A stretch of DNA of 64,000 nt from Roseomonas sp. (GTDB taxonomy: Bacteria; Pseudomonadota; Alphaproteobacteria; Acetobacterales; Acetobacteraceae): assembly GCA_020249925.1 (NCBI GenBank), contig JADCER010000013.1, positions 1 through 64,000 on the forward strand, read 5' to 3'. This document shows, one piece after another, positions 58,201 through 64,000 of the stretch. The position numbers and the translations under genes are program-made. The notes beneath the pieces are model-generated. The model did no database searches. It was not told the origin of the DNA and saw only the letters and a program-made list of their open reading frames with translations. Within the stretch, counting starts at the first letter, position 1. Each line of letters begins with the position of its first letter.

Positions 58201-59178
58201 ATGAGGAGCGTTGCACGTCGCAGCGTTGTTTTTGGTATTGGCGCGTCGCCAGTGTTGGCGATGGGGGCTCGGGCTCAAGGGGCTTGGCCGAACCAGTCCA
58301 TACGCCTGGTGGTGCCCTTCGCACCTGGCGGGACCACCGATCTGGTCGCGCGGCTGATTGCTGCGGGCCTTCAGGAAAAGCTTGGTGTTTCCATTGTGGT
58401 GGAAAACCGTGCCGGCGCCGGGGCTACGCTTGGCAGCGAAACGGTCGCCCGCGCGGCACCCGATGGCTATACGCTGGTGATGTCCAATATCGCGAGCCAT
58501 GCGATCAGCCCGGCAGTTTATGGCAGCAAGGTGCGCTATGACCCGGTGCGGGATTTCGCCCATATCGCCCTGGTGGTCAGCAACCCGACCGTTTGGGTCG
58601 CCAATCCGCGCGCAGGCATCCGCACCATGGCCGATGTGGCGGCGCGCGCGAAAAGCGCGGGCGGCTTGCAGGTTGCGACCTCGGGCGCTGGGTCGTCTAA
58701 TCATTTGCTGGTCGTGCAAATGAGCCGCCTGATCGGCACGGAAATCACCCATGTGCCCTTCCGGGGTGCGGGCCCCGCCATGCAGGCGGTGATCGCGGGT
58801 CAGGTGCCAATGATGTCCGATAGCTTGCCCTCTGCCGCGTCACATATCCGGCAGGGCTCGGTGGTTGCGGTGGGTATGTGTTCGGCAGAGCGCCACCCCT
58901 CCTTCCCCGATGTACCCACCTTCCGGGAACAGGGCTTTCCGCTGGAATCCGATTCCTGGTTCGGGCTTTCCGCGCCGGCCGGCACGCCAGCGCCGATCAT
59001 TGAAAGACTGAACCGCGAAGTATTGGCGCTGCTGCAAACCGCCGAGATCAGGAACCGTTTTGCGGAGCTTGGCGGCACGCCTGGCACCTATTCGGCAGCG
59101 GATTACAACAGCTTCATCATTCGGGAGGTGGCCAAATGGGCGCCTTTGGTGCAGGCTGCCGGGGCAACGGCGGATTGA
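58201..59178 (+). CDS. tctC: Tripartite tricarboxylate transporter binding protein TctC
   Basis: 325 residues with a twin-arginine-like signal (ARRSVVFGIGASPVLAMGARA). The mature domain begins WPNQSIRLVVPFAPGGTTDLVARLI, the TctC/Bug hallmark; HVPFRGAGPAMQAVIAGQVPMM and the GTYSAADYNSFIIREVAKWA C-terminus also fit. It binds a carboxylate and hands it to TctA/TctB. Followed at 75 bp by tctB. The ATG directly follows the intergenic stretch 58062-58200, which must contain the promoters for this operon and for the divergent M20 operon. Confidence 0.93.
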   Translation: MRSVARRSVVFGIGASPVLAMGARAQGAWPNQSIRLVVPFAPGGTTDLVARLIAAGLQEKLGVSIVVENRAGAGATLGSETVARAAPDGYTLVMSNIASHAISPAVYGSKVRYDPVRDFAHIALVVSNPTVWVANPRAGIRTMADVAARAKSAGGLQVATSGAGSSNHLLVVQMSRLIGTEITHVPFRGAGPAMQAVIAGQVPMMSDSLPSAASHIRQGSVVAVGMCSAERHPSFPDVPTFREQGFPLESDSWFGLSAPAGTPAPIIERLNREVLALLQTAEIRNRFAELGGTPGTYSAADYNSFIIREVAKWAPLVQAAGATAD

Positions 59179-59253
59179 TATTGGCGCGATAGGGCCAAAA
59201 GGTCTTTGGGGCAGGCAGGCCTTGGGTAGGGTCACGAAGGGTGGAAGACGGGC

Positions 59254-59856
59254 ATGAAACTTAATACGAAGGATTTGCTTTCGGCTGGGCTGTTCATCGG
59301 CTTGGCTGTGGTTGGGCTTTGGCTCAATCAGGATCATAACCTCGGTACGGCACGGCGCATGGGTCCGGGCTATATGCCCATGCTGGTTTTCTGGTTGCAG
59401 ATCATCCTGGGTGGGATGGTGCTGTTCTTTGGCCTGTTCAACGGCCCTGATCCTTTGGCCAAATGGACCCCCGCTGAAATCGGCTTCCTGATCGGCGGCG
59501 CCGTGGCCGGCGTTGCTGCCGGCATGATCGCCGCGCGCATCCCGGGCTTCCCCTCCTCCGGCTGGAATTCACTCGGCATCGGGATTTTTGTCGGCTGTCT
59601 TGTGGCCGCGGTACCGCCGGGATGGCGCGCGCTGTTCCTGCCTAGTGCCGCCTTCACCCTGTTTGGTTTGGTCCTTGAACCGCTGGGCTTCCTGGTGGCC
59701 ATCATCGTCACGGTGATCTGCGCGTCTTTCGCGGATAAGGAGCATCTGGAACGGCCCTTGGGCGTGCTGGGGCTGATCGCCTTTCTCTGCACGCTGTGCT
59801 GGGCGATTTTCATCCGATACCTGGATATTCGCGTGCCGCTCTGGCCGCAGCTCTGA
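59254..59856 (+). CDS. tctB: Tripartite tricarboxylate transporter small membrane protein TctB
   Basis: 200 residues, four membrane helices. N-terminal DLLSAGLFIGLAVVGLWLNQ, then MGPGYMPMLVFWLQIILGGMVLFFG, typical of TctB. It forms the small membrane partner of TctA in proton- or sodium-coupled carboxylate uptake. A 19-bp gap separates it from tctA. Confidence 0.92.
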   Translation: MKLNTKDLLSAGLFIGLAVVGLWLNQDHNLGTARRMGPGYMPMLVFWLQIILGGMVLFFGLFNGPDPLAKWTPAEIGFLIGGAVAGVAAGMIAARIPGFPSSGWNSLGIGIFVGCLVAAVPPGWRALFLPSAAFTLFGLVLEPLGFLVAIIVTVICASFADKEHLERPLGVLGLIAFLCTLCWAIFIRYLDIRVPLWPQL

Positions 59857-59874
59857 TCGGGAAGGCAAGGCACC

Positions 59875-61374
59875 ATGGATCTCATTGCCAATCTTGCGCA
59901 TGGCTTCGGCGTTGCGCTGACCTTCAACAACCTGCTGTTCTGCCTGATCGGCTGCATCATCGGCACCGCCATCGGCGTGCTGCCGGGCATTGGCCCGGTG
60001 GCGACGATTTCGCTGCTGCTGCCCATCACCTTTGGCCAGCCGGCCACCACCGCCATCATCATGTTGGCGGGCATTTATTACGGCGCGCAATATGGCGGTT
60101 CCACCACGGCCATTCTGCTGAACCTACCGGGGGAGGTCAGTTCGGTCGTCACTACGCTTGAAGGCTATAAGATGGCCCGAAAGGGCCGCGCTGGTGCGGC
60201 GCTGACGGTCGCGGCCGTGGCATCCTTCTTCGCCGGCTGCGTTTCCACCGTGCTGGTGGCGGCTTCCGGCCCGTTGCTCACTTCGGTCGCGCTGTCCTTC
60301 GGGCCGGCGGATTACTTCTCCCTCATGCTGCTCGGCCTGATTATCTCGGCCGTGTTGGCGCAAGGGTCCGTGGTGAAATCGATCGGCATGGTGGTGTTCG
60401 GCGTGGCGCTCGGCCTGGTTGGCACGGATGTGCAAACCGGCCAGCAGCGCTTCACCTTTGGCATTCCTGAGCTTTCCGATGGCATCGGCTTTGTGTCCAT
60501 CGCCATGGGCATGTTCGGCATTGCCGAAATCATCCTGAACCTTGAAAGGCCAGAAGCGCGCAGCGTCATGTCCGGCAAGGTCGGCAGCCTGATGATGACG
60601 CGTGAAGAAGTAAGTCGCGCCATCCCCTCCGTGCTGCGCGGCACCACGGTGGGCAGCTTGCTTGGCATTCTGCCGGGCGGCGGCGCGGCGCTGGCTTCCT
60701 TCGGTTCCTATATGATGGAACGCAAGGTGTCCCGCGGGCGGGCCGAATTCGGCACCGGTGCCATTGAAGGTGTGGCGGGGCCGGAAGCAGCCAATAATGC
60801 GGCTTCACAAACCTCCTTCATTCCGCTGCTCACGCTTGGCATTCCGGCCAATGCGGTGATGGCGCTGATGGTGGGCGCGCTGATCATCCAGGGCATTCAG
60901 CCCGGTCCGCGCATGGTGGAAGCGCAGCCAGACCTGTTCTGGGGGCTGATTGCTTCCATGTGGCTCGGCAACCTCATGCTGCTGGTCATCAACCTGCCGA
61001 TGATCGGGCTTTGGGTGAAGCTGCTGGCGGTGCCCTATCGCCACATGTATCCCTCGATCCTCATCTTCTGCGCGATTGGGGTCTATTCGCTGCAGAATAA
61101 CGTATTCGATGTGTATCAGACCGTGTTCTTCGGCCTGTTCGGCTACCTCTGCTCCAAGCTGCGGCTGGAACCGGCGCCGATGCTGATCGGCTTCGTCTTG
61201 GGGCCGATGATGGAAGAACATCTGCGCCGCGCCATGCTGCTGTCGCGTGGTGACCCGATGGTGTTTGTCCAGCGCCCGATCAGCGCCACCATGCTGGCAA
61301 TTGGCGCCATCGCGCTAATTGCGATGCTGCTGCCCAATATCCGCAAGGGCAAGGACAAGGCTTTGCAGGAATAG
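59875..61374 (+). CDS. tctA: Tripartite tricarboxylate transporter large permease TctA
   Basis: 499 residues, about eleven or twelve membrane helices. Family features are [62 protein letters not shown] and [20 protein letters not shown]. It is the main permease of the system with TctB and TctC. Genes tctC-tctB-tctA form one unit that ends in a strong terminator. Confidence 0.95.
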   Translation: MDLIANLAHGFGVALTFNNLLFCLIGCIIGTAIGVLPGIGPVATISLLLPITFGQPATTAIIMLAGIYYGAQYGGSTTAILLNLPGEVSSVVTTLEGYKMARKGRAGAALTVAAVASFFAGCVSTVLVAASGPLLTSVALSFGPADYFSLMLLGLIISAVLAQGSVVKSIGMVVFGVALGLVGTDVQTGQQRFTFGIPELSDGIGFVSIAMGMFGIAEIILNLERPEARSVMSGKVGSLMMTREEVSRAIPSVLRGTTVGSLLGILPGGGAALASFGSYMMERKVSRGRAEFGTGAIEGVAGPEAANNAASQTSFIPLLTLGIPANAVMALMVGALIIQGIQPGPRMVEAQPDLFWGLIASMWLGNLMLLVINLPMIGLWVKLLAVPYRHMYPSILIFCAIGVYSLQNNVFDVYQTVFFGLFGYLCSKLRLEPAPMLIGFVLGPMMEEHLRRAMLLSRGDPMVFVQRPISATMLAIGAIALIAMLLPNIRKGKDKALQE

Positions 61375-61394
61375 CAGCAGCCGCTACCCATTCA

Positions 61395-61426
61395 GGCCGG
61401 CCCTGTGCAAGCGGGGCCGGCTTTTT
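61395..61426 (+). terminator. Rho-independent terminator after tctA
   Basis: GCCGGCCC (61396-61403) pairs with GGGCCGGC (61414-61421) and is followed by TTTTTC. It lies about 20 nt after the tctA stop and ends the tctCBA operon. Confidence 0.85.
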
Positions 61427-61482
61427 CTTTGGGCATTTCTGCGGTAACCGGGTGCCTGCTTTTTTGACGCTTCAAGGATTGA

Positions 61483-62334
61483 ATGATGCCCCCGCTTTCC
61501 GCCCGCCTTTCCCCGGCCTTGCAGGTTGTGACCGCCGCCGTGCAAAAGGCTGGCCGCCGGCTGCTCCGCGATTTTGGTGAGGTGGAACAGCTTCAAGTCA
61601 GCGTGAAGGGGCCATCTGATTTCGTCTCCACCGCCGATCTCCGCGCCGAACAGACCTTGAGAGAGGAATTGTCCAAGGCGCGCCCTGGCTTCGCCTTCCT
61701 GATGGAAGAATCGGGCGCCTCAGGCGCGGATGATTGGGAATGGCGCTGGGTGGTGGACCCCTTGGATGGCACCACCAATTTCCTGCATGGCATCCCCCAT
61801 TGGGCGATCAGCGTGGGCGTTGAAAAGCGCATCGCTGCCGATAAGACCGAATTGGTCGCGGGTGTGGTCTATAACCCTGCGTCAGATGAGATGTTCTGGG
61901 CCGAAAAGGGGGTTGGCGCCTTCCTGAATGACAAGCGGCTCCGGGTTTCCGGCCGGAAAGACATGCGTGAGGCGCTGTTCGCGACCGGCATCCCCTTCGG
62001 CGGCGTAGCGCGCAAGGCGGAATTCAGCGCCACCCTGCATAAGCTGATGCCGCAAGTGGCCGGTGTGCGGCGCTTTGGCGCGGCGGCGCTCGACCTCGCT
62101 TGGGTGGCGGCGGGGCGCTATGATGGCTTCTGGGAATTGGGCCTGAAGCCCTGGGATATCGCCGCCGGCATTGTGCTGGTGCGCGAGGCGGGTGGCTTCG
62201 TGAGCGACCCGGACGGCAATGACCCATACCCTTCCGGTATGGTGGTTTGCGGCAATTCCGCGCTGCAACCGAAGCTGCGAGAGGTGGTGGCGGAGGGCAT
62301 CGCCGCCGTGAAGGCGCATCAGGCGGCCGGATGA
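61483..62334 (+). CDS. suhB: Inositol monophosphatase family protein
   Basis: 283 residues, Mg2+-dependent phosphatase of the SuhB/ImpA fold. The metal-binding stretches are MEESGASGADDW (Glu), WVVDPLDGTTNFLHG (Asp, Asp) and LKPWDIAAGIVLV (Asp). It hydrolyses inositol phosphate, and in E. coli also acts in rRNA transcription antitermination. In this position it starts a run with an OmpA-like gene and a MotA-like gene, joined by 4-bp overlaps (ATGA). Confidence 0.93.
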   Translation: MMPPLSARLSPALQVVTAAVQKAGRRLLRDFGEVEQLQVSVKGPSDFVSTADLRAEQTLREELSKARPGFAFLMEESGASGADDWEWRWVVDPLDGTTNFLHGIPHWAISVGVEKRIAADKTELVAGVVYNPASDEMFWAEKGVGAFLNDKRLRVSGRKDMREALFATGIPFGGVARKAEFSATLHKLMPQVAGVRRFGAAALDLAWVAAGRYDGFWELGLKPWDIAAGIVLVREAGGFVSDPDGNDPYPSGMVVCGNSALQPKLREVVAEGIAAVKAHQAAG

Positions 62335-62867
62335 ACCAGGGCGCGGATCGTTTTTCGCGCAGGGCCGCTGTGGCGGCTGGCCTTGCCATGCTGACCCTGG
62401 CTGCGCAGGCGCAAACCCCCGATCCAACCCTTCCAGACCCCGCCCCGGCGCCGCCGCCGCCAGTGCAATTGACGCCGCTGCGGCCACAAACACCCCAACC
62501 CATGGCCACGCCGCCACAGGGCCTGAGCAGCCTGCCCCAGGGCGGGTTTCGGCTGCGCATGACCGGTACTGAGCTTACCGCAGCACAGACGGCGGCCATT
62601 CAGGCGCTGGCCCGCAACCTGGCGGCGCTACCCCAGGGCAGGATTACGGTGGAAGCCCAGGTGGCGGGGCCGGCCGATGATGTCTCAACCGCGCGACGCC
62701 TTAGCCTCGTCCGCGCGCAGGCGGTGAAATCCGCGCTTATTGCCGGCGGGCTCACGCCAACCCGGATTGACCTTCGCCCGCTTGGCCGGCTTTCCGGCGC
62801 GCAGGATGCGGTGGACATCCTGCCCCCTGGCGTGGCAAGCCCGAATGCGGAGGCAAGGCGCTCATGA
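62331..62867 (+). CDS. OmpA-like periplasmic protein with proline-rich linker
   Basis: 178 residues from ATG 62331, overlapping the suhB stop. An export signal with a twin-arginine-like SRRAAVAAGLAMLTLAAQAQA is followed by a Pro-rich linker (about residues 28-60) and a C-terminal OmpA-like domain. Within it ARRLSLVRAQAVKSALIAGG and LTPTRIDLRPLG match the OmpA/MotB peptidoglycan-binding region. No membrane helix other than the signal is seen. It sits next to a MotA-like channel gene, the same neighbour order as MotA/MotB and TolQ/Pal systems. I do not name the family further. Confidence 0.75.
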   Translation: MNQGADRFSRRAAVAAGLAMLTLAAQAQTPDPTLPDPAPAPPPPVQLTPLRPQTPQPMATPPQGLSSLPQGGFRLRMTGTELTAAQTAAIQALARNLAALPQGRITVEAQVAGPADDVSTARRLSLVRAQAVKSALIAGGLTPTRIDLRPLGRLSGAQDAVDILPPGVASPNAEARRS

Positions 62868-64000
62868 CCCAGCCCACAATCTATCTCTGGCGGATGGTGA
62901 TTTTCCTGGCCGCGGTTGGTGGCATTGCCGCCATGCTGGCGCCGGATCTGATCCATGCCTTTCAGGCCAATCCACTGCTGAATGGCGTGATCCTGGCCGT
63001 GCTGCTGTTCGGCATTGGCCTGACCTTTAGCCAGGTGCTCTCCCTCAGGCGCGAAGTGGCCTGGGTGGAAGGCTTCCGCGCGCCGAAGGATGGGCTTTCG
63101 GCACTCCAGCCGCGCTTGCTCGCCCCCATGGTTTCCATGCTGTCGGGGCGGCGCAATGAACGGGTTTCGCTTTCCGCTTCCGCGATGCGAAGCGTGCTGG
63201 ATGGGCTGCAATCGCGGCTGGATGAACGGCGCGAATTGTCGCGCTACGTCACGGGGCTGCTGATTTTCCTTGGCCTGCTTGGCACTTTCTGGGGCTTGCT
63301 GCTCACGATTGCTTCCATCGCCGATGTGATCGGCAATATGTCGGTGGGCTCCGGCGATTTGAACGTATTGTTTGAGCAATTGAAGGCCGGGCTCGCCAAA
63401 CCCTTGCAGGGGATGGGGACAGCGTTTTCTGCCTCCATGCTCGGCCTGGCTGGCGCGCTGGTGGTGGGGTTTCTCGATCTGACAGCGGGGCAGGCGCAGA
63501 ACCGCTTCTTCAATGATCTGGAAGAATGGCTGGCCGGGCTGACGCGGCTTTCTTCCGGCATTCTTGGCCAGGAAGGTGAGGGCAGCGTGCCCGCCTATGT
63601 CCAGGCGCTATTGGAACAAACCGCCGAGAATCTCGAAGCCCTGCAATCCACCATCGCGCGTGGGGAGGATGGCCGCGCCGCCACATCCCAGGCCCTGATG
63701 ACATTGACCGAACGCATGACCGTGCTGACGGAACAAATGCGCGCGAATAATACGCTGATGCGCCGCATTGCCGATGCGCAGGATGGGCTGGCGCCAGCCA
63801 TATCGCGCTTGGCCGATAGCCAGGCCGATCGGTCCGAGACCGAGGCGATGCGCGGGCATTTGCGTAACCTCGAAATCTATCTGGCGCGGCTGGTGGAAGA
63901 AGTGGCCCAAGGCCGCGCGCAATCCACCAATGACATCCGCAATGAGATCAAGATTCTGACCCGTACGATTGCCGCCATCGCGGAGGAACAGCCGCGGTGA
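62864..64000 (+). CDS. MotA/TolQ/ExbB-like proton channel protein
   Basis: 378 residues ending in a stop at the last base of the window. Four hydrophobic segments are visible: MVIFLAAVGGIAAMLAP, NGVILAVLLFGIGLTF, TGLLIFLGLLGTFWGLLLTI and GTAFSASMLGLAGALVVGF. The third and fourth match the MotA/ExbB channel core (GTFWGLLLTI and GMGTAFSASMLGLAGAL), where proton-conducting residues lie. The remaining ~170 residues form a helical cytoplasmic tail with repeated Leu/Ala/Gln heptads. Its partner, a MotB/OmpA protein, is expected just beyond 64000. Confidence 0.85.
   Translation: MTQPTIYLWRMVIFLAAVGGIAAMLAPDLIHAFQANPLLNGVILAVLLFGIGLTFSQVLSLRREVAWVEGFRAPKDGLSALQPRLLAPMVSMLSGRRNERVSLSASAMRSVLDGLQSRLDERRELSRYVTGLLIFLGLLGTFWGLLLTIASIADVIGNMSVGSGDLNVLFEQLKAGLAKPLQGMGTAFSASMLGLAGALVVGFLDLTAGQAQNRFFNDLEEWLAGLTRLSSGILGQEGEGSVPAYVQALLEQTAENLEALQSTIARGEDGRAATSQALMTLTERMTVLTEQMRANNTLMRRIADAQDGLAPAISRLADSQADRSETEAMRGHLRNLEIYLARLVEEVAQGRAQSTNDIRNEIKILTRTIAAIAEEQPR

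Noticed and set aside
62864-64000. Zorya defence system
   Set aside because: Only a MotA-like gene with a helical tail is visible. No ZorB, ZorC/D or ZorE is in the window, and suhB linkage points to a housekeeping module.

Overview
The window is GC-rich (low to mid 60s per cent by eye) chromosomal DNA from an alphaproteobacterium. The best guess is a Rhodospirillales/Acetobacteraceae-like (Roseomonas-type) heterotroph. Evidence: a CcrM-type GANTC methyltransferase next to rnhB, an HprK-RapZ-EIIA(Man)-HPr-EI regulatory PTS cluster, an AapJQM amino-acid transporter, Bug/TctC binding proteins, a non-zinc-type HemB, and a CnoX-LON-Trm112-DUF971 gene run. I see no rRNA, tRNA, CRISPR array or prophage. 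Coding density is high, many neighbours overlap by 4 bp (ATGA), and no gene-free stretch exceeds about 230 bp.

Layout. 0-1.4 kb: the edge of an unidentified gene, then a decayed IS3-family element interrupted by a palindromic repeat. 1.5-9 kb: chemoreceptor, SDR-type oxidoreductase, TPR protein, a small hypothetical, pyrG-kdsA and cytochrome b561. 9-13 kb: a reverse-strand proteostasis/translation run (DUF971, Trm112, LON, CnoX, editing deacylase) and a peroxiredoxin-like/2OG oxygenase fusion. 13-24 kb: I78-like inhibitor, a leaderless ModA-like protein, Baeyer-Villiger monooxygenase, folE, a second palindromic repeat, a zincin-type protein, xdhAB, and aapJQM without its ATPase. 24-32 kb: ccrM-rnhB-MFS-Bug, then metY-hemB. 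32-42 kb: pRiA4b ORF-3 protein, an orphan CoxL-like molybdoprotein, transporters and oxidative catabolism (FAD oxidase, HpcH aldolase, thioesterase, SnoaL-FMO fusion, threonine dehydratase). 42-46 kb: regulatory PTS. 46-52 kb: azlCD and a 1504-residue DUF4011 helicase-nuclease preceded, 4 bp away, by a previously uncalled 53-residue membrane protein. 52-64 kb: manC, thioesterase, a basic hypothetical, an M20-creatininase-panE operon, a full tctCBA transporter, then suhB, an OmpA-like lipo/periplasmic protein and a MotA/ExbB-like channel with a long cytoplasmic tail.

How it fits together. Most genes are housekeeping or nutrient scavenging: organic acid and amino-acid uptake, purine and aromatic oxidation, sugar-nucleotide and lipid A precursors. 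Points worth a second look are (1) the 53-aa membrane protein plus DUF4011 helicase-nuclease pair, a plausible defence or DNA-processing module, (2) the covarying palindromic repeat found in an IS and after folE, (3) paired GANTC sites in front of ccrM, and (4) the suhB-OmpA-MotA run at the right edge, whose partner genes lie beyond the window.
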